Of a stretch of DNA of 64,000 nt, positions 8,704 through 17,448 are shown piece after piece. Numbering within the stretch: position 1 is the stretch's first letter; each line of letters starts with the position of its first letter. The notes beneath the pieces were generated by a model, which saw nothing but the letters and a program-made list of their open reading frames with translations, had not been told where the DNA came from and made no database searches. The position numbers and the translations under genes were made by a program. The DNA lies in the NCBI GenBank assembly GCA_965220505.1, contig CBDCQE010000003.1:930001-994000 (forward strand), read 5' to 3'. The DNA is from Bin87 sp965220505. Its GTDB lineage: Bacteria > Chloroflexota > Dehalococcoidia > Lucifugimonadales > UBA3495.

Positions 8704-10806
8704 TTATGTGGGATGAGTTGAGGTACGAGACTGCGGTTCGATAGGCCGAGAACCGTTGCCCCGGGGTCCGCCGAGCGGGTCTTCTTGAACCCGGCACGCC
8801 CGATAGCGAGCCAAAGCTATCAGCGGCCAGGTGTTTCGATAAAGGTGGTAGTTGATCATGAAACCCGCCGATAGCTCAGCACCCTGAAATCCGCGTTCGC
8901 CGGCCTGGGGGATTTTGTCTACTCGTTCGCCCTTCAGGTACCCCGGAAACCCGGTGCCGGTGAAATACGGCTCGTCCCAGTTGCCCCCCGCAAGTTGTGA
9001 TGCCAGCAAGTATGAAACGCCACGGTGCGTGGCACGGTGGTCGCCGTATCCGGCGGCTACCAGCGCAATGATAGCCCAAGCGGTCTGGGAAGCGGTACTT
9101 GGCCCAACACCTCGTTGCGTCGAATCTATATATGACGCGCAGGATTCGCCCCAACCTCCATCAGGATTCTGATGGTCAATAAGCCACTGCACCGCTCGTC
9201 GAATGTAGGGCTGGCGCATATCTTCGCCTGTAGCCTCCAACGCCGGCAGGACCGCTCCCAAACCGTAGACATAGTTTACGCCCCAGCGGCCGAACCAACT
9301 ACCATCATCCTCTTGCTCGTGCCGGAGATAGCGATACGCCTGTTGCAGGAATGCCTGGTCGGTTTTGTACCCGAGTTTGCCGTACATTTCCAAAACATGA
9401 GCGGTTACGTCCGCGCTGGACGGGTCAAGAACCTCGCCAAAATCGCTGAACGTCAGGGCCGTGACATAACCGTGATTGTTGTCCTTGTCGAAGGATGCCC
9501 ACCCACCGTCCCTGCTCTGCATCCCCCGCACCCAGTCGAGCGCGCGAGAGATTGAATCCTGGCGCAAACGGTCCTCAGCGCCCGGCAATTTGCCAAGGCG
9601 CAGGGCGAGCACGACCTCGGCGGTATCGTCGATATCCGGATAGCAGTTGTTGTGAAATTCGAAAGCCCACCCGCCCGGTTGCAGTTGTGGCGCCTGCACC
9701 TGCCAGTCACCACCGACCAGTATCTGCTTGTCGACCAACCAACGGGTGGCCGATTCCAGCATGGGATCATTGGGAGGCAATCCGCTTTCGGCCAGCCCCT
9801 GAACGACCAGACACGTGTCCCACACCGGTGATATGCAGCCCTGAATGGTCCAGTGGTCGCCCTTTTGGATGGAGAAACCGTCCAGGCCGGCGAATCCCCG
9901 GGACATGGTGGGGTTCTCGTTATCGAAGCCGCACACGCTCAGGGCGATCAGGCTGTACACCCAGGGGGGCTGAATCCCGCCCCAGCTCCCGTCGTCTTCC
10001 TGATGGTCCAGGATCCAACGAATGGCTTTGCGTTCCGCGAAATTGCGCAAAGGGTTAGCCGGAATCCGATCGTAAGTCTTCCCCAGCAACCGCTCGGCCA
10101 GATGCACCAGCCGGGGCAAATTGAACCCGGGTGGTGCGGGTATGGAATAATCGGTTGCAGACCGACCGTCGGGAAACAGTTCGTCGATGGCGTGCTCCGG
10201 CGCAACGGGCCGAGCGGTACGGCGCGACAGCACGATGGACAAGGGAACAATGCATCCTCTTGCCCAACTGGCAAAACGGTAGATGCTCAACGGCGCCCAA
10301 TCAGGCAGCAATATCATCTCAATCGGGAGGCTCGGGGTGCCGGTCCATTCCCACTGTCCGAACAAGGCCAGCCAAATGCGCGTGAACATCCGGGTCTGCG
10401 GCACCCCTCCCCGATCCAGTGCGAACTGCCGGGCGCGACTCATGTGGTCCGATTGCGGGTCTTCGCCGCACAGTTTCAGCGCGAAATAGCATTCCACAGT
10501 GGTGGACAGATCGCCGGGAGCGCCGTAATAGATCGCCCACGATCCGTCGTCAAGCTGCTTGCTCCGGAGATAATTGACGATGTGCCGCTCGCGCTCGGGA
10601 TTCCGATGTCCCAGGAACTGGGATAGCATCACATACTCGGCTTCCATGGTGTTGTTCGATTCCAGCTCGCCCCACCAGAAGCCATCGGGGTCCTGAATCC
10701 GCCGGAAGTAGCCTTGAAGTCGCTCGATCGATGCGTCCAGCGCTTCAAGCGACGGTACTTCGATACGAGCGTCGGTCTCACTGCGGACGATTTCCTGAAC
10801 AACCAT
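8704..10806 (-). CDS. shc: Squalene-hopene cyclase
   Basis: 700 residues, slightly longer than typical (about 630-680). The catalytic protonation motif is present as YPDIDDTAE around residue 390, and several QW-type repeats are visible, e.g. QSRDGGWASFDKDN, EDDGSWFGRWGVNYVYG, NPDGGWGESC and the C-terminal GTGFPG region. The enzyme is a monotopic inner-membrane protein that cyclises squalene to hopene/hopanol. A polar C-terminal tail of about 25 residues after RYRACRV is probably lineage specific. Located 27 bp downstream of hpnA, and 38 bp upstream of the YjbQ gene. Confidence 0.95.
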   Translation of the reverse strand: MVVQEIVRSETDARIEVPSLEALDASIERLQGYFRRIQDPDGFWWGELESNNTMEAEYVMLSQFLGHRNPERERHIVNYLRSKQLDDGSWAIYYGAPGDLSTTVECYFALKLCGEDPQSDHMSRARQFALDRGGVPQTRMFTRIWLALFGQWEWTGTPSLPIEMILLPDWAPLSIYRFASWARGCIVPLSIVLSRRTARPVAPEHAIDELFPDGRSATDYSIPAPPGFNLPRLVHLAERLLGKTYDRIPANPLRNFAERKAIRWILDHQEDDGSWGGIQPPWVYSLIALSVCGFDNENPTMSRGFAGLDGFSIQKGDHWTIQGCISPVWDTCLVVQGLAESGLPPNDPMLESATRWLVDKQILVGGDWQVQAPQLQPGGWAFEFHNNCYPDIDDTAEVVLALRLGKLPGAEDRLRQDSISRALDWVRGMQSRDGGWASFDKDNNHGYVTALTFSDFGEVLDPSSADVTAHVLEMYGKLGYKTDQAFLQQAYRYLRHEQEDDGSWFGRWGVNYVYGLGAVLPALEATGEDMRQPYIRRAVQWLIDHQNPDGGWGESCASYIDSTQRGVGPSTASQTAWAIIALVAAGYGDHRATHRGVSYLLASQLAGGNWDEPYFTGTGFPGYLKGERVDKIPQAGERGFQGAELSAGFMINYHLYRNTWPLIALARYRACRVQEDPLGGPRGNGSRPIEPQSRTSTHPT

Positions 10807-10833
10807 GGTACTTGCGCCCCCAAATGTGAAACG

Positions 10834-11835
10834 CTAAAGGTAGCCGTAATCCCTGAACCAGCGGACCGCTTTTTCCAGCGCTACCTCAACCGGGCTCTGT
10901 GGCAAACCCAGTTCCGACACCGCTTTTTCGCTGCTCACGTACATCGGGTGCTTGGTGACTTTGATCGCTTCTACCGGAACCGTTGGGGGACGGCGCAGGA
11001 GGGTGCCTTCGACGAATTCGTCGAAGTAAGCCACTCCCAGAATGGCCCAATGCGGGATGCGAAACTTAGGCGCGCGCCGTCCGGTGATCCCCGACAGGAT
11101 GTCGAAAATCTCCTTCAAAGTGAGATTGCGGCACCCGAGGATGTACCGCTCCCCTGGTATGCCGCGTTCCATCGCCAGTATGTGACCTTCGGCAACGTCC
11201 GCAACATCGACCAAGTTCATTCCCGTTGCGATGTAGCCGGGAGTCTTGCCGCGGGCGAAGAACAAGGGAATTTGCCCGGTCGGTGTCGGTTTGACGTCCC
11301 ATTCCCCTACCGGAGCGCAAGGATTGACTACCACGACCTCCATCTCGGCGTCATTGGCCGCCAAAGCGATCTGCTCGGTGGCATACTTGGACTGTTTGTA
11401 GTATCCGATAAGCAAAGCCGGTCGAGGCGGCATGTCTTCAGTGCCCAGGTGATCCGGGTCGTTCGACCCGTTTTCAGGGATGCCTATGGTGGCGACCGAG
11501 CTGGTGAAAACCACTCTTCGCACTCCGGCCCGCCGCGCAGCGTCGAGCAGGTTTACCGTCCCGACCACGTTCGAGCGGTACATTTCGCGGGGGCGGCGGG
11601 ACCAGAAGGAGTAAATAGCCGCGCAGTGATACACAGTCTCGCAGCCGGCGGCAGCCCGCCGCACCGATTCGCTATCCAACAGGTCGCCGGTTACTTGCGC
11701 CACTCCCGTTTCTCGGATGGCCAGGTCGATGGCAGATGGCCTCACCAGGGCGCGGACATCCTCGCCGCGGGCCCATAACGCGCGTGCCAGGTTGCCGCCG
11801 ATAAAGCCGGTGGCGCCCGTTACCAGCGTGGTCAT
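10834..11835 (-). CDS. hpnA: Hopanoid-associated sugar epimerase HpnA
   Basis: 333 residues. Extended SDR: Rossmann GATGFIGGNLA at residues 7-17, a conserved VYHCAAIYSFW segment typical of HpnA, Ser in FTSSVATIG and the catalytic YYKQSKY. HpnA is consistently found in hopanoid clusters; its exact substrate is not firmly established. The ATG overlaps the hpnG stop as ATGA (11832-11835), so the two are translationally coupled. Confidence 0.9.
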   Translation of the reverse strand: MTTLVTGATGFIGGNLARALWARGEDVRALVRPSAIDLAIRETGVAQVTGDLLDSESVRRAAAGCETVYHCAAIYSFWSRRPREMYRSNVVGTVNLLDAARRAGVRRVVFTSSVATIGIPENGSNDPDHLGTEDMPPRPALLIGYYKQSKYATEQIALAANDAEMEVVVVNPCAPVGEWDVKPTPTGQIPLFFARGKTPGYIATGMNLVDVADVAEGHILAMERGIPGERYILGCRNLTLKEIFDILSGITGRRAPKFRIPHWAILGVAYFDEFVEGTLLRRPPTVPVEAIKVTKHPMYVSSEKAVSELGLPQSPVEVALEKAVRWFRDYGYL

Positions 11836-12575
11836 GGTGCCAACCCGGCCGCGCCGGATGATGGAGTGGGCAGACCATACAACGCGCCCGACACGCAGTC
11901 GGCCAGCCGAGACCGTGCGATCTGAGCCTGATGGGCAAGTCGGATCAGGCCGGGCACACTGCCTGGATGCGTCGCCATCCCGCGCAGGACATTGATAATC
12001 CCGTTTCCCATTTCACCGAGGTAGCCTGGTAGCTCATCGCCTGCGGTGTCCAGAACTGCCCGGACCGAAGCGAACGGTATCCCGTGAGCGGCGGCTACCC
12101 TCGCGGCCCAGTAGTCTTCCATGTTGACCGATAGTGATCCCGTCTCTGCGCGCAGGATGGATTTCGTTTTAACGCCCGCTATTGCCGTCACCGTTGCCGA
12201 GGGACCGCCGACGAAGCGGGTTGCACTCCGGTCAGCCCAAGACCTGATCCGGCCGGCCAGTGTTGGATCGGCTGAGATGGGCCCCGGAAGGTCAATGGAG
12301 TGAAATACCTCGGCGACGTGCAGGTCGCCGGTCAGCAAACCCGGGTCGGTCGCGCCGCAGAATCCGATCAACGCTATCGCCGACGGCGATTCGGCGGCCA
12401 CTGCCTCTATGCCCGCTTCGGTGCTTTGCCGGCCCACGCCGACAACACGCAACATCATGCCGCTTCCGTGCGGGTCGCCGATCGCCCGGCGCACTCCGGC
12501 GAGTTCCGTGGCCATGGGTGCAACTACGGCAAGCATAGAAGTAACAAGGGCGACCAACCTGAACCGGCCGGCCAT
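11832..12575 (-). CDS. hpnG: Adenosylhopane nucleosidase HpnG (nucleoside phosphorylase family)
   Basis: 247 residues. The fold is that of the nucleoside phosphorylase/MTA-SAH nucleosidase family: ALIGFCGATDPGLLTGDLHVA in the N-terminal half and the substrate-binding SVNMEDYWAARVAAAHGIPFASVRAV segment later. In hopanoid clusters HpnG removes adenine from adenosylhopane to give ribosylhopane. The adjacent HpnH (66 bp upstream) supplies its substrate, which supports the assignment. An alternative start at Met14 or Met21 is possible because the first 20 residues are hydrophobic and outside the core. Confidence 0.85.
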   Translation of the reverse strand: MAGRFRLVALVTSMLAVVAPMATELAGVRRAIGDPHGSGMMLRVVGVGRQSTEAGIEAVAAESPSAIALIGFCGATDPGLLTGDLHVAEVFHSIDLPGPISADPTLAGRIRSWADRSATRFVGGPSATVTAIAGVKTKSILRAETGSLSVNMEDYWAARVAAAHGIPFASVRAVLDTAGDELPGYLGEMGNGIINVLRGMATHPGSVPGLIRLAHQAQIARSRLADCVSGALYGLPTPSSGAAGLAP

Positions 12576-12641
12576 CGTTCGCGTTGTCTTTCGGAATGTC
12601 CGCCACCTATTGTGTCGAACGGATGCAATGCCAGGGCACGT

Positions 12642-13718
12642 CTAGCCGACGCTGATCCCTCCCTTGTGGGCCGCGCCGGATTTGATGAACGTCACCCATT
12701 CCCGGGGTTTGCCAATTGCGTTGAATATCGTTGCCGATTCGAAACCGCAATGCATCATGCAGTTGTTGCAGCGAGGGTCCCTCCCCACGCCGTATTTTTC
12801 TTCCCACAAGTGGGGTTCGTATAGTTCATCAATCTCGGTAGTGTGTTCATCGGCCAGAGGATAACAGGGTTTGCGCCAGCCCATAACCGTGTAAGTGGGA
12901 TTGGACCATGCAGTACACTGGTATTCTCGCTCCCCCCGGAGGAAGTTCAGGTACAGCGGGTTGTTATAGAACCGCATTCCCTCCATCCGGGTCGGGTCCA
13001 GCAGGTCGCGGAACACGTTCCTGGATTCCTGCCGGGTGAGGAACAGATCCTGGTCGGGAGCGTCTTCAAAGTCGTAACCGGGCGAAATCATCGACCCTTC
13101 GACGCCCAGGTCGCCGACGTAGCGGAACATCTCCCGTAAGTCCTCGACGTCGCTGTTGCGGAATACGGTGGTGTTGGTGCAGACGCGATAGCCCCGGTCC
13201 ACCGCCATTTGGATGCCGTCCACCGCGCGCTTGAAAACACCGGAGCGCGCTACAGATTCGTCGTGCTTTTCCTCCATGCCGTCCATGTGGATGACCCAGC
13301 AGAAGTATTTGGACGGCGGTATTTTGTCCAGCATGCGCGGCAGCAGCAGCGCGTTGGTGCAGCAATAGACGAAGTATTTTTCGTCGACCAGCGTGTTGAT
13401 GATCTCGTCGATTTTGGGATGGATCGTCGGCTCGCCGCCGGCGATGGACACGATGGGCGCCCCCGACTTGTGCACGGCGTCCAAGGCTTCTGCCACGGGC
13501 ATCATTTGGTCCAGGACGCCCCGGTATTCGCGTATCCGGCCGCACCCGATGCAGGCCAGGTTGCACATCTCCAAGGGCTCCAGCATGGTGACCAGGGGGA
13601 AACGCTTGCGGCCACGAAGCCGGTTCTTGAGGATGTACCAGCCCATGCGAACGCCCAGTTCCATCGGGCGCTTGGCCGGTTTGACAACGGTGCCTGGATC
13701 TTTATTTGTCCGTACCAT
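12642..13718 (-). CDS. hpnH: Hopanoid radical-SAM adenosyltransferase HpnH
   Basis: 358 residues. The radical-SAM cluster motif is Cys52-Cys56-Cys59 in MCNLACIGCGR, followed by GGEPTIHP and CCTNALLL, and a DUF3463-type C-terminal domain with extra cysteines (CTAW, PCYPL, CNNCMMHCG). HpnH adds the 5'-deoxyadenosyl radical to diploptene to form adenosylhopane, the first step of the extended side chain. It is 33 bp downstream of the polyprenyl synthase gene. No HpnO, HpnI/J/K or HpnP homologue occurs in the window, so later side-chain steps must be encoded elsewhere or be done differently. Confidence 0.93.
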   Translation of the reverse strand: MVRTNKDPGTVVKPAKRPMELGVRMGWYILKNRLRGRKRFPLVTMLEPLEMCNLACIGCGRIREYRGVLDQMMPVAEALDAVHKSGAPIVSIAGGEPTIHPKIDEIINTLVDEKYFVYCCTNALLLPRMLDKIPPSKYFCWVIHMDGMEEKHDESVARSGVFKRAVDGIQMAVDRGYRVCTNTTVFRNSDVEDLREMFRYVGDLGVEGSMISPGYDFEDAPDQDLFLTRQESRNVFRDLLDPTRMEGMRFYNNPLYLNFLRGEREYQCTAWSNPTYTVMGWRKPCYPLADEHTTEIDELYEPHLWEEKYGVGRDPRCNNCMMHCGFESATIFNAIGKPREWVTFIKSGAAHKGGISVG

Positions 13719-13751
13719 GCTCGGTATCCCCGTATTTCATCGCCAGCGTGT

Positions 13752-14861
13752 TCAGAATAGACGGTAAGCCATGAAGTCAATCAGGTTTTTTGCGTCCTCG
13801 TTGGCCCAGGGCGGCAGTTCCAACATGGCCAGAGCAGCCCGCCCTTCTTCAGCGGTCGCATCAGTGAGTTCGTCGGTTTGGCGGTCGGCGCCCAGGTCAT
13901 CGAGTATGTTGAGAACGCGATTTACATCGTCCTCGTCGAGCTCCTCCTGGGAGTACAGGCGCAACAACTCTTCACGATTGACCCCTTCGGCGTACTGGAA
14001 GGCGTATACGATGGGGTAGCTTTTTTTGCGCTGGACGATGTCGCTGTCCGTGGACTTTCCGGTAATGGCTTCGTCGCCCCAAATGCCCAGATAGTCGTCC
14101 CTGATCTGGAACAATCGCCCGATGGCCCGGCCGAACCGCGCCACGCCTTCCAGGGTCTCCCGCTCATCCGTGGCGATGGTTGCCCCGATGACCATGCTGC
14201 TGCGGATGAGCGCTCCGGTTTTGAGGGCGATCATGTCCAGGTATTCGTCAGATGCAATGACTTCGCGCCGCTCGAACTCCAGGTCACGGCACTGGCCTTC
14301 AATCATTTCCAGGTAGCTTTGCGTGAGGAGTTGAGAGACGCGGATGGTGGTGTCCGGCGGCACGTTGCCGTCGATACTCAAAGTGCTCAGGTCTCCCAAC
14401 GATTGCATCGCGTCGCCGGCCACCAGAGCCTGTTCCGTGCCCCAGACTGCCCACACGGTGGGCTGGTGCCTCCGTTCCAAGCCCTGGTCCTGGATGTCGT
14501 CGTGAACCAGCGAAAAATTGTGGATGAGCTCCAGCGCGGCGGCGGCCGGGGCAGCATGGCCGGGGTCTCCCTGGAGGGCATCGCACGCGAACATGCAAAG
14601 CGTGGGACGGAGCGCCTTGCCCTGGGACGCGGGAGTAGGCGCCGGAATGCCCGTCCGGTCCGACCAACCTAAATGATACCGCAGCAACGTGTTGACCGCG
14701 TGATCTTCCAGAGGCGGTACTGCGGCCGCTAACGCGTTTTCCAAGTGTTCTCGATAACGGTCAAACATGGCGGGCAGACTTGGCGCTTCTTTTCGCGCCC
14801 GGTCGTTGCCCGGCCGACCCAACCGGCTAGCCTCCGTGGAGGCTGTTGGTGTTGTGCCCAT
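13752..14861 (-). CDS. Polyprenyl (farnesyl/geranylgeranyl) diphosphate synthase
   Basis: 369 residues from 14861, or 338 from the alternative ATG at 14768; neither start has a strong ribosome site, and the first 31 residues are low-complexity and poorly typical. First aspartate-rich motif LVHDDIQD and second motif QIRDDYLGIWGD are both present with the KALRPTL substrate-binding segment. The enzyme makes linear prenyl diphosphates; as the first gene of the hopanoid operon it most likely supplies farnesyl diphosphate to HpnC/HpnD. The chain length cannot be fixed from sequence alone. Confidence 0.88.
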   Translation of the reverse strand: MGTTPTASTEASRLGRPGNDRARKEAPSLPAMFDRYREHLENALAAAVPPLEDHAVNTLLRYHLGWSDRTGIPAPTPASQGKALRPTLCMFACDALQGDPGHAAPAAAALELIHNFSLVHDDIQDQGLERRHQPTVWAVWGTEQALVAGDAMQSLGDLSTLSIDGNVPPDTTIRVSQLLTQSYLEMIEGQCRDLEFERREVIASDEYLDMIALKTGALIRSSMVIGATIATDERETLEGVARFGRAIGRLFQIRDDYLGIWGDEAITGKSTDSDIVQRKKSYPIVYAFQYAEGVNREELLRLYSQEELDEDDVNRVLNILDDLGADRQTDELTDATAEEGRAALAMLELPPWANEDAKNLIDFMAYRLF

Positions 14862-15090
14862 TGACGAAGCCTGCCGTGCGGTGAGGATGACGAGGTAGGC
14901 GCGGCGCGCGGTTTCCGGGTAGGGCCCGTCCGTTCCAACGTTGGCAAAATGTAGCGAACGCCGGCAATCATGTCAAGCAAGGTGATCCGGGCCACGTTTC
15001 ACGCAGCAGCCGGGCTCTGCGTGGGCTGCGTATGGCGGATACGGGTCAAGATGGTCCCGGACGATCACGTGCCTCCGCTTTCGGGAGTTT

Positions 15091-15180
15091 GTCAGAAGCA
15101 GGATTTTCAAGATTCGACCGCCCACACGATAACCAATCCGATCCGGTAAATCCTGAAATCCGGCAAATCCTGCTTCTGAC
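15091..15180. repeat. Palindromic repeat element with 16-bp perfect arms
   Basis: GTCAGAAGCAGGATTT at 15091-15106 is repeated exactly, inverted, as AAATCCTGCTTCTGAC at 15165-15180. The 58 bases between contain further degenerate copies of the AATCCTG/GGATTTTC unit, so the transcript can fold into a long hairpin. This AATCCTG-type palindrome resembles dispersed repeats that I recall from many unrelated bacterial intergenic regions; that comparison is from memory and not checked here. Confidence 0.75.
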
Positions 15181-15246
15181 GATACCGTGCCTCAAAGCAG
15201 GCAAGCGCGAGTATCCCCGGTGAGAAAATGCGCGCCCGAAAGACGG

Positions 15247-15268
15247 CGCTCCCGCTACAGCGGGAGCG
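15247..15268 (-). terminator. Stem-loop downstream of the sulfur-carrier gene
   Basis: CGCTCCCGCT and AGCGGGAGCG form a perfect 10-bp stem with a two-base spacer, 33 bp beyond the stop of the leftward ThiS/MoaD-like gene. There is no uridine run after it on the minus strand, so it may be an RNA-stabilising 3' structure rather than a true intrinsic terminator. Confidence 0.45.
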
Positions 15269-15301
15269 TCAGAGCCACGGAGTCGGCAATACGCCAGGTT
15301 C

Positions 15302-15583
15302 TCAGGTCAATCCGCCGGCTACCGCGGGAACGATGCTGATCTCGTCTCCGGACTTGATAGACGTCCGGAGGCCCTGGTCGAACCGGATATCCTCGCCGTT
15401 GACATAAATGTTCACGAAGTAGCGCAGTTCGCCTTCTTCGTCCAGCAGCCGTTCTTTGAAGCCGGGATAATCGCTCTCCAGCGTGTCTATCATTTGGGAC
15501 AGATCGGCCACGTCCAGCTCGACTTTGTCCGCGCCGCCAGTCATCCGTCGCAGTGGGGTGGGAATGCGTACCGTTACGCCCAT
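15302..15583 (-). CDS. ThiS/MoaD-like ubiquitin-fold sulfur-carrier protein with C-terminal GGLT
   Basis: 93 residues from ATG 15583, chosen because AGGAGG lies 10 bases upstream; longer frames start up to 13 codons earlier. The sequence has the beta-grasp pattern of MoaD/ThiS proteins, with IPTPLRRMTGG near the start, YVNGEDIRF in the middle and the SIVPAVAGG tail. The family's carboxy-terminal di-glycine is normally the last two residues and is adenylated and thiocarboxylated; here it is followed by Leu-Thr, implying that a protease would have to trim it. Gene order (PLP enzyme, NIL protein, carrier) suggests thiocarboxylate-dependent amino-acid sulfhydrylation, as in the CysO/CysM system; this is inference. 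Confidence 0.82.
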   Translation of the reverse strand: MGVTVRIPTPLRRMTGGADKVELDVADLSQMIDTLESDYPGFKERLLDEEGELRYFVNIYVNGEDIRFDQGLRTSIKSGDEISIVPAVAGGLT

Positions 15584-15677
15584 CGGAATGTCTCCTCCTG
15601 CCATGCTGTCATGCCGTGCCACGCTTTGCGCTACGGCAGATTAGTTTACATATCCGGCTCGTGGTCCGGTTTACCGG

Positions 15678-15929
15678 TCAGCCTTCGATCACATCGCCTG
15701 CGATGGGGTCGACGCGCACGCCGGTGTTTCCCACCCAATCGAGGCCGCGCTGGATTTCGTCATCCGATCCTTCCAGCTCAAGGATGACCCATCCCACATC
15801 CCGACGGACGTCGGCACGTCGGATGTTGGTGACGATATCAAAGTCACGCCCGAGCCGGTAGATAATGGGCTCGCGCACCATTTCAGCCGAGAACGTGAAC
15901 CGCACCCGCTGCTTGGCCATGGCCGTCAC
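15678..15929 (-). CDS. NIL domain-containing protein
   Basis: 83 residues. The sequence RVRFTFSAEMVREPIIYRLGRDFDIVTNIRRADV and a later GWVILELEG match the NIL domain, the ferredoxin-like fold also found at the C-terminus of MetN methionine transporters, where it binds an amino acid. The start could be GTG at 15929, which overlaps the stop of the PLP enzyme by four bases, or ATG at 15920. Standing alone next to a threonine-synthase-like enzyme and a sulfur-carrier protein, it probably takes part in sulfur amino-acid metabolism or its regulation. Confidence 0.8.
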   Translation of the reverse strand: MTAMAKQRVRFTFSAEMVREPIIYRLGRDFDIVTNIRRADVRRDVGWVILELEGSDDEIQRGLDWVGNTGVRVDPIAGDVIEG

Positions 15930-17215
15930 ACCTGCGCCGCCATGCGGTTTTCCAGAGCCGCCTCGAAGGAACCCATCATCGGTTTGACCAACAAGGGGTT
16001 CACCACTTCTTCGACCGCTTCCTGGGTCTTCAGGCCATTGCCGGTAATGTAGGCCACGGTCAATTCGTCGGGGCCAATCGCACCGGTCTCCGCCAGGTAC
16101 TTCAGGGTGGAAACCGTGACGCCGCCAGCGGTCTCGGTGAATATGCCTTCCGTTTCGGCCAAAAGTTTGATGCCGTCAACCACCTGGGATTCCGGCACAG
16201 CGTACCCGCTGCCGTCAGACTCGCGAATGACGCGCAGGGCGTAGATCCCGTCCGCCGGATTGCCGATAGCCAGAGATTTCGCAATGCTGTCGGGCCGCAC
16301 GGGGCGGATCTGGTTCTGCTGATTTTCCCAGGCGGACACGATGGGACAACAGCCCGCCGCCTGCGCCATGTGCATCCGGGTCGTGACTGCCGGGTGATGC
16401 ACCGTGTTCTGGTCAGCGCCGAAGGGCATAGGCGATACGCCGTCAAGCAGACCCAGGCAGGCCAGTTCGTTGAATCCTTTCCAGATCTTGGTGAACATCG
16501 CCCCGGAAGCCGATGGGACAACAACGTGGTCCGGCACACGCCAGCCGAGCTGCTCGGCCACTTCGTAACCCAACGTCTTGCTGCCCTCGGCATAATACGG
16601 CCGCATGTTGATGTTGACGAAGGCCCAGTGGTAGTTGTCGCTTACCTCGCTGCACAGTCGGTTGACTTCGTCGTAGGTGCCTTCGACCGCTACCAGCGTG
16701 GGGTTGTAGACTGCGGCGCCGATGACCTTCCCGCGCTCCAGGTCGGCGGGTATAAAAACCACTGCGTCGACGCCGGCGCGTGCGGCATGCGCGGCTACGC
16801 TGCAAGCCAGGTTTCCGGTGCTGGCGCAGGCCAGCGTCTCGTATCCGAATTCAACCGCCTTCGTCGCGGCAACCGACACCACCCGGTCCTTGAAAGAGAA
16901 AGACGGGTTCACGCTATCGTTCTTGATGTACAGGTTGTTCAGGCCCAGCCGCTTGCCCAGGTTTTTGGCCTTCAGCAGCGGGGTATATCCGGCCATGATG
17001 TCCACCGGATCGTCTGCCTCCGCCGGCAACAGATCCTGGTAACGCCAGATGCTCAACGGGCCGTTGGTGATGCGCTGGTGCGTGACCACCTCGGAAATGG
17101 TCACGTAGTCATAGATGACCTCGAGCGGGCCGAAGCAGAAGTCGCAAACGTTCAGGGGTTCGCCCGGGTATTCCCGGCCGCATTCCCGGCACTTTAATCC
17201 TTTGACAAACGCCAC
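15926..17215 (-). CDS. thrC: Threonine synthase-like PLP-dependent enzyme
   Basis: 429 residues. An N-terminal zinc ribbon (CRECGREYPG then CDFCFGP) is followed by the fold-type II PLP core: the Schiff-base lysine is in NPSFSFKDRVV and the phosphate-binding loop in ACASTGNLACS. Threonine synthases convert O-phosphohomoserine to threonine. The gene is the first of a three-gene leftward unit with NIL and ThiS/MoaD-like proteins, so a sulfhydrylase-type activity using a protein thiocarboxylate is an alternative to be considered. The tRNA-Thr gene lies about 160 bp upstream. Confidence 0.85.
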   Translation of the reverse strand: MAFVKGLKCRECGREYPGEPLNVCDFCFGPLEVIYDYVTISEVVTHQRITNGPLSIWRYQDLLPAEADDPVDIMAGYTPLLKAKNLGKRLGLNNLYIKNDSVNPSFSFKDRVVSVAATKAVEFGYETLACASTGNLACSVAAHAARAGVDAVVFIPADLERGKVIGAAVYNPTLVAVEGTYDEVNRLCSEVSDNYHWAFVNINMRPYYAEGSKTLGYEVAEQLGWRVPDHVVVPSASGAMFTKIWKGFNELACLGLLDGVSPMPFGADQNTVHHPAVTTRMHMAQAAGCCPIVSAWENQQNQIRPVRPDSIAKSLAIGNPADGIYALRVIRESDGSGYAVPESQVVDGIKLLAETEGIFTETAGGVTVSTLKYLAETGAIGPDELTVAYITGNGLKTQEAVEEVVNPLLVKPMMGSFEAALENRMAAQV

Positions 17216-17372
17216 CGGATGTTACCTCCGTGGTTCTTGATGTGCCCGTGCGTCAGTTTGCAACCCAAGCGTCTGCGTGGATCAAAACACGTACACCGGC
17301 CACATATTGTGCCAGAGGATGCCCGTACTATCAACCGGGCCAGCATCGCGCGCCGGTTGGGCCAGGGAAAAG

Positions 17373-17448
17373 TGGAGCCGATGAAGGGACTCGAACCCTT
17401 GACCTGCGGTTTACGAAACCGCTGCTCTTCCGGCTGAGCTACATCGGC
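17373..17448 (-). tRNA. tRNA-Thr (anticodon CGU)
   Basis: On the minus strand the sequence folds into a standard cloverleaf: acceptor stem GCCGATG pairing with CATCGGC, D-arm with GCTC...GAGC, anticodon stem GCGGT/ACCGC with loop TTCGTAA, and TTCGAGT in the T-loop. The anticodon CGT reads ACG, so this is tRNA-Thr. The discriminator T and a genomically encoded CCA (17373-17375) complete the 76-base gene. Confidence 0.97.

Larger units (their letters stand above)
14862..15301. other. Intergenic region between the hopanoid operon and the sulfur-carrier gene
   Basis: 440 bp without a credible gene. It should hold the promoter of the leftward hopanoid operon near its left end, though I see no convincing -35/-10 pair. 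It also carries a 16-bp inverted repeat (15091-15180) and a 10-bp stem-loop (15247-15268), both listed separately. A 63-codon frame across the repeat is judged spurious. Confidence 0.6.

Noticed and set aside
15032..15223. A 63-codon open frame on the plus strand
   Set aside because: It runs through the palindromic repeat, has no ribosome site and no family similarity.
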